Source: Enterococcus_I eurekensis
GTDB lineage: Bacteria > Bacillota > Bacilli > Lactobacillales > Enterococcaceae
Reading direction: 5' to 3'
NCBI RefSeq assembly: GCF_042654605.1
Contig: NZ_JBHSGT010000052.1
Span: forward strand, 1 to 56,587
Length of the DNA stretch: 56,587 nucleotides
Shown: one piece after another, positions 32,970 to 41,225 of the stretch
Position numbering within the stretch: the stretch's first letter is position 1
Layout of the letters: every line of letters begins with the position of its first letter
The notes under the pieces: generated by a model
Seen by the model: only the letters and a program-made list of their open reading frames with translations
Database searches by the model: none
What the model was told of the DNA's origin: nothing
Program-made: the position numbers and the translations under genes

Positions 32970-35169
32970 TCTTATCTCTTCTTTCTTGTTCTTGTTTCAT
33001 TTCAACTGCTTCTGATTCCATCTTCGGATACTTAATTCGAGAATGGAACGTACTACATAAGCCGTTAACTAACGAGTGTTGAATAATTTTAATTTCTTTC
33101 ATTGTTAAACCAGAATCATCTAATTGACCATCGAGCAAACGATCTTGGATTAAATTCGTCACAAATTCATTAATCTTTTGATTGGTTGGATGATCCATCG
33201 CCCGAACTGCCGCTTCACAACTATCCGCAATACTGACAACAGCCGCTTCTCTTGTTTGTGGAATTGGACCAGGATAGCGATACTCAGACTCCGGAATATC
33301 GGGATTACGTTCTTTTGCCTTAAAGTAGAAGAATTTCATCAACGTTGTGCCGTGATGTTGGCGGCAAATATCAATAACCATTTGTGGCATCCGATGTTGT
33401 TCCAAAATCGCTGCACCATCAATCACATGCCCAAAAATAATTTGTTTACTATCACTCGGTAATAAGAAATTATGAGGATTTTCAGCACCATCAGGTAAAT
33501 TTTCCACAAAAAAGTTCGCATGTTTTAACTTTCCAATATCATGATAATAACACGCTACACGCGTTAATAATGAGTGTCCACCAATTTCAGCTACCGCATT
33601 AGCACTTAGATTAGCAACCATCATACTATGATGATATGTCCCCGGTGCTTCTTCTAGAAGTTGCTTGAGTAGTGGATGATTGGGATTACTCAACTCATTT
33701 AAAACAATAATACTATTGTCTGTTACTAACAATTCAATATATGGGTGTAAGCCAATCGTCAAGACCAATGATAATATACTTCCTGAAAAACTGGCAATTA
33801 AATTGACCCACGCACGACTATCCGTGAAACTCATTCCTTGATAAATAATCAAGATCATATTCATAATTAATGGGAAAACGACTATCCAAACAAGTGATGA
33901 CAGACCCTGTTTGGAAATTCGCTTACGATCAAGTAACGTTCCCATTAAACCTGAGAATAAATAGGAGATTAAAATAATCGTTAAAATGTTCGTTCCAATT
34001 GAATCGTAGAAAATAAAGCTCGCCATAATGACTTGGAAGAGCGCAGCTAAAACACCGGTTCGACGACTAATAAACACGTTCAAGACTAACGGAATAAAGG
34101 CCGCAGGAAAAAATAACGGGATAAACTGTGACGTATTTTCTTGAAAAATCTGAAAGAACTTCATAAAGATCATACTGATGCTCATCATTGTTGTATAAAA
34201 AACGATGGCAACCACTCGTCGCTCTTGATTTTTTAATTGTCGAACAAAATAAAGCAAGACACAGACTTCAAGTATATTCGCTAAAACCATTGCAATAAAC
34301 GGGAATAGACTCGTACTTTGGCTCGTCATCCCTAAAAGATTCAGTTTTTTTATAACATTACTGTCAATTTGTGAGCCTTCTCGTACAATGACCTCACCTT
34401 GAAAAATCATCACCGGCTGAACAGCATTTTTGGCTTCTTGTTGAAGTTCTGCTGTTCTTTTTTCATTTAGGACTGAGTTAATGACAATCCCTTGGTTTAG
34501 CATGTAGCGAATTGCTTGTGTTTGATCGGTTGATAAGTTCAAATAATCCGCTTCATCATAAGCGTCTTGTCGAACTTCATTAAAGCGATTAATTCGGATT
34601 GGGCTTTTCATCTGTTCGATGATAATCCGAATCGATTCATTTTTTATCGTTGCTAATTCTTCGTTATTCATTGAGAAAACAATTTGAAAGAAATTATTAG
34701 GAATCCGTTGATAAAAAGATAAGTTATCCGAGTCCACTTGTTCAAATAATTTTTTCAAAGAGGCTACTTCTTCGTCTAACGTCACCAATTGTGGATCGGT
34801 TCCTTTTTTCGCTTCTTTTTTTCGTTTCTCATTTTCAAGCGCGGTTTCTTTTTGAACTTGTGTAATCAGTGAAAAAAGATGTTCAACTAATTGACTTTGT
34901 CTCGTACCTGCGTCTTCATCAAATGTATATTCTGGCGCAACCGATTCTGCTGCTAATTTCCTTTTTTGTTCGGTTGCTTCAGTATTTTCAATTGTTTTAT
35001 TTGCTCGAATACTTTTATCAGCTACTTGACCTTCTTTATAATCCGCTTGTCGTTGTTGGACATTCGAATAAAGTAAGGCAGAAGAAAAAATAAAAAAACC
35101 GAATAATAATAGTGGTATGAACCATTTTCCAATTTTCTCATGAATCTTCTCTAAAGGTCGGATTAGCAT
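32959..35169 (-). CDS. pgpH: Cyclic-di-AMP phosphodiesterase PgpH (7TM-HD)
   Basis: A 736-residue membrane protein that hydrolyses c-di-AMP to pApA. A first membrane helix (WFIPLLLFGFFIFSSALLY, about 16-34) is followed by a large extracytoplasmic 7TMR-HDED domain, seven membrane helices (about 290-490) and a cytoplasmic HD domain. The latter has the HD pair in YYHDIGKLKHANFF and the histidines in HHSMMVANLSA and FGHVIDGA. Length and order match Listeria PgpH and Bacillus YqfF. It probably controls c-di-AMP levels and thereby potassium and osmolyte balance. Confidence 0.95.
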   Translation of the reverse strand: MLIRPLEKIHEKIGKWFIPLLLFGFFIFSSALLYSNVQQRQADYKEGQVADKSIRANKTIENTEATEQKRKLAAESVAPEYTFDEDAGTRQSQLVEHLFSLITQVQKETALENEKRKKEAKKGTDPQLVTLDEEVASLKKLFEQVDSDNLSFYQRIPNNFFQIVFSMNNEELATIKNESIRIIIEQMKSPIRINRFNEVRQDAYDEADYLNLSTDQTQAIRYMLNQGIVINSVLNEKRTAELQQEAKNAVQPVMIFQGEVIVREGSQIDSNVIKKLNLLGMTSQSTSLFPFIAMVLANILEVCVLLYFVRQLKNQERRVVAIVFYTTMMSISMIFMKFFQIFQENTSQFIPLFFPAAFIPLVLNVFISRRTGVLAALFQVIMASFIFYDSIGTNILTIILISYLFSGLMGTLLDRKRISKQGLSSLVWIVVFPLIMNMILIIYQGMSFTDSRAWVNLIASFSGSILSLVLTIGLHPYIELLVTDNSIIVLNELSNPNHPLLKQLLEEAPGTYHHSMMVANLSANAVAEIGGHSLLTRVACYYHDIGKLKHANFFVENLPDGAENPHNFLLPSDSKQIIFGHVIDGAAILEQHRMPQMVIDICRQHHGTTLMKFFYFKAKERNPDIPESEYRYPGPIPQTREAAVVSIADSCEAAVRAMDHPTNQKINEFVTNLIQDRLLDGQLDDSGLTMKEIKIIQHSLVNGLCSTFHSRIKYPKMESEAVEMKQEQERRDKNGN

Positions 35170-35193
35170 ATTTTCTCACCTACTTTTTCTTTA

Positions 35194-36165
35194 TTATATT
35201 TGTTCGCTCTGGTCGTACGCACGAATAATTTGCGCAACAACAGGATGACGAACGACATCTCCTGCATCAAAGGAGATAAATTCAATTTGTGGAATATTGG
35301 CTAAAGTTGCTTTTGCATGAACCAAGCCACTGACAATGCCTTTATTTTTTGGCAAATCAATTTGACTCACATCACCATTAATCACCATTTTTGAATTAAA
35401 ACCTAAACGAGTTAAAAACATTTTCATTTGAGCAACCGTTGTATTTTGCGCCTCATCTAAAATAACAAAGGCATCTTCTAATGTACGTCCACGCATATAT
35501 GCCAACGGCGCAATTTCAATCACACCTCGTTCCATCAGACGATTGGTGTGATCGACACCAAAAATTTGATACAGCGCATCATAAACCGGACGTAAATAAG
35601 GATCGACCTTTTCTTTTAGATCCCCTGGTAAGAAACCTAAGTTTTCACCCGCTTCAACGGCTGGGCGAGTTAAAATAATTTTTTGTACTTCGCCTTTTTT
35701 TAAAGCCCTTATCGCTAAAACGACTGCCAAGAAAGTTTTTCCTGTTCCTGCTGGTCCAATCCCAAAAACAACGTCTTTTTGTTGTATCGCCTGAATATAA
35801 CGTTTTTGACCACTATTTTTTGCACGAATGGCTTTCCCATAGCGATCCTTCATAATTTCTTCCTCGTAAAGATCGATAAAATCATTTATATGTTCTTCAT
35901 CAACTATTTTTAAAGCCGTAATGACGTCTGGACTACTAATTTCAATTCCTCGTTGGATTAATTCTCTGAGTGCATTAAGCACTAAAATAACTTTTTTAGC
36001 ATTCTTTGGACTACCTTGTACTTGAATGCTTTCTCCTCTTGAATGAATCACGCATTGTGTGGCTTCTTCAATTATCCTTAGATGTTTATCATGCGTACCA
36101 AATAAGACGTGGCTGTCTTCATGCGCATCAAGTTTTAATTCAATCGTGATTCGTTCTTCTGTCAA
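35194..36165 (-). CDS. phoH: PhoH-family ATPase (YbeZ type)
   Basis: A 323-residue ATPase with an N-terminal KH-like region and a PhoH domain with Walker A GPAGTGKT (about 143-150) and Walker B VILDEAQNT. In other bacteria PhoH/YbeZ works with YbeY in rRNA metabolism, consistent with ybeY being two genes downstream. It is 24 bases upstream of pgpH and is the first gene of the block running to recO. Confidence 0.94.
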   Translation of the reverse strand: MTEERITIELKLDAHEDSHVLFGTHDKHLRIIEEATQCVIHSRGESIQVQGSPKNAKKVILVLNALRELIQRGIEISSPDVITALKIVDEEHINDFIDLYEEEIMKDRYGKAIRAKNSGQKRYIQAIQQKDVVFGIGPAGTGKTFLAVVLAIRALKKGEVQKIILTRPAVEAGENLGFLPGDLKEKVDPYLRPVYDALYQIFGVDHTNRLMERGVIEIAPLAYMRGRTLEDAFVILDEAQNTTVAQMKMFLTRLGFNSKMVINGDVSQIDLPKNKGIVSGLVHAKATLANIPQIEFISFDAGDVVRHPVVAQIIRAYDQSEQI

Positions 36166-36254
36166 AAAAATCGCTCCTTTATAAACCTAAACATTCACTA
36201 TATGATACCACAATCTGCTAAAAAGAAAAATTGCTTGTCATGAAAAAGCCTAAG

Positions 36255-36287
36255 AAAAAGAAAAAGCCGTAGGAATTATCCTACGAC
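36255..36287 (-). terminator. Terminator of rpsU-yqeY
   Basis: CGTAGGA pairs with TCCTACG, followed on the minus strand by TTTTTCTTTTT. It begins about ten bases after the yqeY stop. Confidence 0.88.
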
Positions 36288-36298
36288 TCTAAGTCTTC

Positions 36299-36748
36299 TT
36301 ACAAATTGTTCAATTCTTCTTTAACCGTTTCATTGACTAGGTTACCATCCGCTTTGCCTTTTACTTGTGGCATTACGATTCCCATCACTTGCCCAAAAGC
36401 AGTGTTGGAAGTTGCACCTACTTTTTGAATCGCCTGCTTCACAATTTGACGAATTTCTTCATCAGTTAATTGTGTAGGTAAGTATTTTTCAACAATTGCA
36501 ATTTCTTCTTCGATCTTTTCGACCAAATCGTCACGATTGGCTTTTTGAAATTCAACGAGTGAATCGCGACGTTGTTTCATCTCACGAGATAACACCGTCA
36601 ACTCTTCGTCTGCGTTTAATTCGCGGCCTAGCTTAATTTGATCATTTTGCAACGATGCTTTAATCATGCGAATCACCTGCAAAACGTTTTTTTCTTTTGC
36701 CTTCATCGCTAGCTTCATATCATCGTTCAAAGTGCTTAGTAGTGACAC
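36299..36748 (-). CDS. yqeY: YqeY/GatB-tail family protein
   Basis: A 149-residue all-helical protein related to the C-terminal tRNA-binding tail of GatB. Its role is unclear. It starts with GTG (SLLSTLNDDMKLAMKAKEKN). A ribosome binding site is weak: GGGG lies about 13 bases upstream and AGGAG is farther off. Like in many Firmicutes it directly follows rpsU and is probably co-transcribed with it. Confidence 0.92.
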   Translation of the reverse strand: MSLLSTLNDDMKLAMKAKEKNVLQVIRMIKASLQNDQIKLGRELNADEELTVLSREMKQRRDSLVEFQKANRDDLVEKIEEEIAIVEKYLPTQLTDEEIRQIVKQAIQKVGATSNTAFGQVMGIVMPQVKGKADGNLVNETVKEELNNL

Positions 36749-36790
36749 ACTACCAACCCCAATTCTTTTCTCCTAGAAGAACATTAAAAA

Positions 36791-36967
36791 TTAGAATTTT
36801 TTGCGTTTTCTAGCAGCTTCAGATTTTTTCTTACGTTTCACGCTTGGTTTCTCATAAAACTCACGTTTACGTGATTCTTGCAATGTACCTGCTTTTGAAA
36901 CGGAACGTTTGAAGCGACGAAGAGCATCATCAAGAGACTCGTTTTTGCGAACGACTGTTTTTGACAT
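36791..36967 (-). CDS. rpsU: 30S ribosomal protein S21
   Basis: A 58-residue protein reading MSKTVVRKNESLDDALRR, with a lysine/arginine-rich C-terminus (KRKKKSEAARKRKKF). It binds near the anti-Shine-Dalgarno end of 16S rRNA. The ribosome binding site is exceptionally strong (GGAGGGAGGG). A consensus SigA promoter lies about 80 bases upstream, as expected for a highly expressed ribosomal gene. Confidence 0.98.
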   Translation of the reverse strand: MSKTVVRKNESLDDALRRFKRSVSKAGTLQESRKREFYEKPSVKRKKKSEAARKRKKF

Positions 36968-36995
36968 GTAAAATCCCTCCCTCCGAGCTTAAAAA

Positions 36996-37035
36996 GTAAC
37001 CGTTTTTGTAAGGATAAAAAAACATTCCTTACATC
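36996..37035 (-). other. Hairpin in the rpsU leader
   Basis: On the minus strand GTAAGGA and TCCTTAC can pair around a T-rich loop just downstream of the rpsU start point. It may affect mRNA stability or be a binding site for autogenous control; no U run follows that would make it a terminator. Confidence 0.4.
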
Positions 37036-37050
37036 ACTGTCCTTTGTCAA

Positions 37051-37079
37051 ATTATATCGAAGCCTTGAAATAGTGTCAA
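37051..37079 (-). promoter_or_regulatory. Consensus SigA promoter of rpsU
   Basis: TTGACA (37074-37079), exactly 17 bases, TATAAT (37051-37056): a perfect SigA consensus on the minus strand, with a predicted start near 37044. Confidence 0.95.
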
Positions 37080-37156
37080 GCTGTTCTGTTAAAAACTTCT
37101 ACTTATTTTTCATATTTATTCGGATAATCCGTTATCATTCAAAAAAATGGTCCCAT

Positions 37157-37597
37157 TTATTTTAGCGAGACACATTTTTCACACTTTCCAAAAATTTCAA
37201 AGCGATGATCTTCAATAATACAATTTGGTAATTGTTCTTGATAAAACGTCATTGGACAAAGGTCTAAAGGTTTTGTTGCGCCACAATTAGTACAAATAAA
37301 ATGATGATGGTGATGTTTTGAACTCGGATGAATACAATTAAAGCGAAAATTCATCTCACCGTTTAACTCTGTTTCCTCTAAAATTCCAAATTCTGCAAAT
37401 TCACGTAAATTGCGGTAAATCGTATCTTGACTAAGTCCAGGATATTCTTTGGTTAAATTCAAATGAATTTCCTTCGGTGAAACATAACGATTCGAGCGCG
37501 CTAAATAATCAATTATGATTTCACGACGCTTTGTTTGCTTTTTACCGTTTTCTTTCAGAATTTTCATCGCACCAGCAACTGATCCTTGATTTTCCAT
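37157..37597 (-). CDS. Fur-family metalloregulator, probably Zur
   Basis: A 146-residue repressor with an N-terminal winged helix (YVSPKEIHLNLTKEYPGLSQDTIYRNLREF) and a C-terminal metal-binding and dimerisation domain. Two CxxC pairs (CTNC and CEKC) form the structural zinc site. The run KHHHHHFICTNCG and the DLCPM segment resemble zinc-sensing Zur more than PerR or Fur, but the metal is inferred. The start ATG follows a GGGGGGAG site. It is divergent from the second ppsR paralogue, with which it shares a promoter region. Confidence 0.85.
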   Translation of the reverse strand: MENQGSVAGAMKILKENGKKQTKRREIIIDYLARSNRYVSPKEIHLNLTKEYPGLSQDTIYRNLREFAEFGILEETELNGEMNFRFNCIHPSSKHHHHHFICTNCGATKPLDLCPMTFYQEQLPNCIIEDHRFEIFGKCEKCVSLK

Positions 37598-37647
37598 GGG
37601 TCTCCCCCCTTTTTCACTCTAACTATAATTCTTAATCGAGTGTATGG

Positions 37648-37653
37648 TATAAT
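37648..37653 (+). promoter_or_regulatory. Extended -10 promoter of the second ppsR paralogue
   Basis: TGGTATAAT (TG, one base, TATAAT), about 30 bases before the start codon. ATTCTTA and TAAGAAT flank it as a loose inverted repeat with a 19-base gap, in the region shared with the divergent zur-like gene. Confidence 0.6.
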
Positions 37654-37685
37654 AAGAATGAATAAAATGCAAGTGAGGGATGCTT

Positions 37686-38543
37686 ATGACCGAGACAAAT
37701 ATCAAAGAAACATTAACTTTTTTTATTATTTCTGATTCAGCCGGAGAAACCGCATCAAAATTAGCTCAAGCAACAATGGCCCAATACCCTATGATTAACT
37801 TCGAAATCTTCCGACGAACGTTTATCACGACCAAAGATGCCTTAATTAAAGCCCTAGTTGACGCTAAAAGTCATAATGCAATGATTTTACATACAATCAT
37901 TAGCCAAGATTTAGTACAAGTAGTCGATGATTTTTGTGGTGCAAGTAACTTATTTCATTTTGATGTTCTAACACCGCCTGTGCTTGAAGTGCAACGCAGA
38001 ACTGGTATTGAACCTACACGTGAACCAGGCGCTCTACATCATTTAAATAAAAACTATTTTAAACGAATTAAAGCGATGGAATTTGCGGTAAAATATGATG
38101 ATGGGAAAGATCCCCGCGGTTTCTTAGAGGCCGATGTCGTTCTATTGGGTGTCTCGAGGACATCAAAAACACCACTTAGTCTCTTCTTAGCAAATAAAAA
38201 CTTAAAAGTCGCAAATTTACCAATTGTTCCGCAAGCACATATTCCAAAACAATTATGGGAAATTGATCCTAAAAAAATTGTAGGATTAACGAATGACCCT
38301 AAGATTTTAAATACTATTCGTAAAGAGCGGATGATTTCTTATGGTTTAAATCCCGATACCGCTTATTCGCAAATTGATAAAATTATTTCAGAATTAGAAT
38401 TTGCAACAGAACTATATGAAAAACTTGGCTGTATCGTCATTAACGTTGCCAGTTTGTCAATTGAAGAAACGGCATCGATGATTTTAAATGCCCTTAATCT
38501 TGAAGATCACAGTTATTTTATTACTGATGAAAACGGAGACTAA
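37686..38543 (+). CDS. PpsR/YqfL-type kinase/phosphatase, paralogue 2
   Basis: A 285-residue member of the same family as the protein at 7790-8602. The N-terminal signature reads IISDSAGETASKLA and the P-loop GVSRTSKT is at 155-162, both intact. FAVKYDDGKDPRGF is conserved too. It is not next to a PPDK or PEP synthase gene; its neighbours are a Zur-like gene and thrB. Its target might be the same PPDK under other conditions or another enzyme. ATG at 37686 is chosen because GTGAGGG lies seven bases upstream; the ATG six bases earlier abuts that site. Confidence 0.93.
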   Translation: MTETNIKETLTFFIISDSAGETASKLAQATMAQYPMINFEIFRRTFITTKDALIKALVDAKSHNAMILHTIISQDLVQVVDDFCGASNLFHFDVLTPPVLEVQRRTGIEPTREPGALHHLNKNYFKRIKAMEFAVKYDDGKDPRGFLEADVVLLGVSRTSKTPLSLFLANKNLKVANLPIVPQAHIPKQLWEIDPKKIVGLTNDPKILNTIRKERMISYGLNPDTAYSQIDKIISELEFATELYEKLGCIVINVASLSIEETASMILNALNLEDHSYFITDENGD

Positions 38544-38544
38544 A

Positions 38545-38592
38545 AAATACTCAACTAATCCGATTGTTAGACGGGCTAGTTGAGTATTTTTA
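38545..38592. terminator. Bidirectional terminator between ppsR2 and thrB
   Basis: A 13-bp stem (AAATACTCAACTA and its complement) with T runs on both strands between convergent genes. Confidence 0.9.
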
Positions 38593-38593
38593 A

Positions 38594-39469
38594 TTAAAAC
38601 ACTTGGATTCCTTCACGATCAATTGTTAACTGTTCAATTCGTGCAGTTGCATCTAAATTTTTTAGTGATTGCATCACTGTAGCAGTTTTTTCCTCTGGTG
38701 ATAAAATTAATACGGTTGGTCCGGCACCACTCAAGAAGCATCCGTACGCCTCTTGATCTTTACAAATTTGGCGAATCGAGGCTAAATGTGGTACAAATTT
38801 TTGACGATAGCGCTCATGCCAGCGATCTTCTTGCATCATTTTAGCTGCTAGGGGTAAATTCCCTTGAATTAATGCTGCAATCATCACATTAGCAATGGCA
38901 CTAGCTTCAACAGCATCACGATATGAAAACGACTCAGGCAATACTTCACGGCTTTCTACGGTTAATAATTCTTGATTCGGAATGAAAGCAATAATATCAC
39001 CTTCTGGGAAATAATGCTTAACAAAACTGACATTATCTTTTTTCTTCTCTGAAAAATAACAAGCGACTACAAAATCACCACAGATTGCTGGTGCAACATT
39101 GTCAGGATGACCTTCCATTCTTGTCGCAATTTCAACTTTTTCTTGTTGCGATAAATTCAGCTGCCCTAAACGATTGGCTAATTCAATTCCAGCTACGATT
39201 ACAGATGAACTGCTTCCTAAGCCACGAGCTAAAGGAATGCTAGAACTCATCTTGATTTTTTGTGGTTCTAAATCTGGTGCAAGTATCAATGCTGTTTCAA
39301 TCATTAAATTGGTTGCATCACTTGGAACTTCGGGTCCTAAATCATGAATAATTTCCCATTGCTCACTTGGCTCGATTACTTCAATGAACAAATACAGCGA
39401 TAATGCAATCCCGCATGAATCAAATCCAGGTCCTAAATTGGCACTTGTTGCCGGTACTCTAATTTTCAT
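38594..39469 (-). CDS. thrB: Homoserine kinase
   Basis: A 291-residue GHMP-family kinase that phosphorylates homoserine for threonine synthesis. The ATP loop PLARGLGSSSSVIVAG (about 79-94) and the N-terminal VPATSANLGPGFDSCG are typical. It overlaps hom by 11 bases. Threonine synthase (thrC), often between these two genes in Firmicutes, is not in this window. Confidence 0.95.
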   Translation of the reverse strand: MKIRVPATSANLGPGFDSCGIALSLYLFIEVIEPSEQWEIIHDLGPEVPSDATNLMIETALILAPDLEPQKIKMSSSIPLARGLGSSSSVIVAGIELANRLGQLNLSQQEKVEIATRMEGHPDNVAPAICGDFVVACYFSEKKKDNVSFVKHYFPEGDIIAFIPNQELLTVESREVLPESFSYRDAVEASAIANVMIAALIQGNLPLAAKMMQEDRWHERYRQKFVPHLASIRQICKDQEAYGCFLSGAGPTVLILSPEEKTATVMQSLKNLDATARIEQLTIDREGIQVF

Positions 39470-40745
39470 TGAAATCCCCCATTACTCCTAATTGCCCTTG
39501 AATCATTCCTTGTGTTGCTAATTTCGTAAGTAACGTTTGATAATCCGTCGGTGTTAAATGATTAACAATTAGGCTCAAACGATTATTCTTCGTATCAATT
39601 GCTTTATAAACCACGCGATAACCTTGCTCAACTAAACCTTTCACAAATTCTTCAGTTTCAATAGCTGATGTCACTAGGCTAACACTAATAAAATAATTTT
39701 CTTTTACATTTTCACGATTGACTAGTGGAGCGTTTGCTACTTTTCGATTAAATGGCGCAAAATCTTGTTTACCTTGCGTACGATCGGCAATTTCGACTAA
39801 GTCGGCTAAGACACTTGTAGCCGTTGGTAATGCACCGGCACCTGGCCCGTAAAGTAACGATTGTCCAATACCTTGGCTTTCAATAAAGACACCATTATAT
39901 TCATTTTTAATCATTGCTAATGGATGATTTTTAGCAACTAGAACTGGCGACACACTTGCTGTTACGCCTTCACCGACTTGTTTCACTTCACCAATTAACT
40001 TCACTTCATAACCAAGTGATTGCGCAACTTTAACATCCGCTGCCTGAACATTGCGAATCCCTTGAATTGCTAAATCTGTTACTTTTAATTCCGCACCAAA
40101 AGCAAATGCGCCTAAAATAATCATTTTATAGGCGGCGTCAATGCCATCAACATCGTTCGTTGGGTCTGATTCTGCAAAACCTAAATTCTGCGCTTGCTCA
40201 AGCGCTGTTTGATAATCGAGCTGGTCTTCCATCATCTTGGTCAACATATAGTTTGTTGTCCCATTGACAATTCCTTTAACACTCGTAATGGAATCCGCTG
40301 CATAACTCGTTGCTAACGGTCGAAGCAACGGTATTCCGCCACCGACACTTGCTTCATAGTAAAAGCCAACATTTTGTGCCTTTGCTACTTCAATTATTTC
40401 TTGACCATGCTGTGCGATTAAATCTTTATTCGCAGTGACAACATGCTTACCGTTTTTTAGAGCAGTCAAAATATATTCTTTTGCTGGTGAGATACGGCCA
40501 ATTAGTTCAATGACAATATCGATTTCAGCGTTCTCAGTAATATCTTCAAGTTTTGTCGTCAATTCAAACCCATGCGTGTTCGCAAATGCCGCTTTTTCTA
40601 CTGGATCTAAGACAAGTGCTTTAGCAATCGTCAGTTTGACACCTGTTTCTTCTTCGATTTGTTTTTGTTGTGCAGCCAATCGTTCAACAACACCTGTTGC
40701 GACAACGCCTAATCCAAGTAACCCAATTTTCATTTCTTTCTTCAT
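39459..40745 (-). CDS. hom: Homoserine dehydrogenase
   Basis: A 428-residue NAD(P)-dependent enzyme that reduces aspartate semialdehyde to homoserine. Rossmann motif GLLGLGVVATGVVERL (7-22), catalytic region GVESDPTNDVDGIDAAYK-like (here AESDPTNDVDGIDAAYK) and a C-terminal ACT domain for feedback control (about 350-425). TAGGAG precedes the ATG. Overlap with thrB implies coupled translation. Confidence 0.96.
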   Translation of the reverse strand: MKKEMKIGLLGLGVVATGVVERLAAQQKQIEEETGVKLTIAKALVLDPVEKAAFANTHGFELTTKLEDITENAEIDIVIELIGRISPAKEYILTALKNGKHVVTANKDLIAQHGQEIIEVAKAQNVGFYYEASVGGGIPLLRPLATSYAADSITSVKGIVNGTTNYMLTKMMEDQLDYQTALEQAQNLGFAESDPTNDVDGIDAAYKMIILGAFAFGAELKVTDLAIQGIRNVQAADVKVAQSLGYEVKLIGEVKQVGEGVTASVSPVLVAKNHPLAMIKNEYNGVFIESQGIGQSLLYGPGAGALPTATSVLADLVEIADRTQGKQDFAPFNRKVANAPLVNRENVKENYFISVSLVTSAIETEEFVKGLVEQGYRVVYKAIDTKNNRLSLIVNHLTPTDYQTLLTKLATQGMIQGQLGVMGDFNEN

Positions 40746-40828
40746 ACGTTCTCCTATCTAACATTTTTATTAAAAAAATATCACCAAATTTTAATAATCA
40801 TGTCTAATATATCAAAGATTCAAGCAAA

Positions 40829-40860
40829 AAAAAAGAGGCTCTGATAACTTCCTCTTTTTT
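40829..40860 (-). terminator. Terminator of the arsR-type gene
   Basis: AAAAAAGAGG pairs with CCTCTTTTTT around a 12-base loop, with further T on the minus strand. Confidence 0.85.
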
Positions 40861-40867
40861 TATCCAT

Positions 40868-41161
40868 TTAATGACGAATATGTTCGAGAGTTTGTTCTAA
40901 AATATCAAAAACGTGATCATCATCAAGCTGATAAAAGACTGTTTTTCCTTCTTTTCTAGAACGAACCATCCGATTGTCTTTTAACATTTTTAATTGATGC
41001 GAAACAGCTGACTGTTCCATATGGACACTTTCAGCGATTGAAGTTACATTTCGTTCACCTTGTTCAAGCGCTAATAAAATCTTTAATCGTGTTTTATCAC
41101 TTAACAATTTAAAAATTCGACTAATTTGATCCATTTCTTGAAGTGTCGGTAGATTTTCCAT
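40868..41161 (-). CDS. ArsR/SmtB-family metal-responsive repressor, CzrA-like
   Basis: A 97-residue winged-helix repressor. The recognition region is ESVHMEQSAVSHQLKMLKDN. The C-terminal helix carries D-x-H-x10-H-x2-H (DDHVFDIL to EHIRH), the exact alpha-5 zinc/cobalt site of CzrA and SmtB. The ATG at 41161 has GGAGG five bases upstream; an in-frame ATG 12 bases earlier contains that site. Unusually, no metal exporter lies next to it. A large palindrome directly upstream is a candidate operator. Confidence 0.92.
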   Translation of the reverse strand: MENLPTLQEMDQISRIFKLLSDKTRLKILLALEQGERNVTSIAESVHMEQSAVSHQLKMLKDNRMVRSRKEGKTVFYQLDDDHVFDILEQTLEHIRH

Positions 41162-41175
41162 CATGTCCTCCATGG

Positions 41176-41207
41176 AGAATAAGAGGGATAGCTATCTCTC
41201 TTATTCT
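41176..41207. repeat. 32-bp near-perfect palindrome upstream of the arsR-type gene
   Basis: The 16-base half AGAATAAGAGGGATAG is followed at once by its complement with one mismatch. It starts 15 bases upstream of the ArsR start codon and lies just after the pgcA stop. No T run follows on the arsR strand, so it does not look like a terminator. It is a candidate ArsR operator or a leader hairpin close to the ribosome binding site. Confidence 0.75.
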
Positions 41208-41225
41208 ATTTTTAGTAATTAAAGA

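Noticed and set aside
36838..37050. Open frame of 70 codons overlapping rpsU
   Set aside because: It is out of frame with rpsU on the same strand and covers its leader. rpsU is the real gene.
37140..37156. Terminator after the zur-like gene
   Set aside because: AAATG/CATTT is a very short stem with a 4-base loop; too weak to list, although a T run follows.
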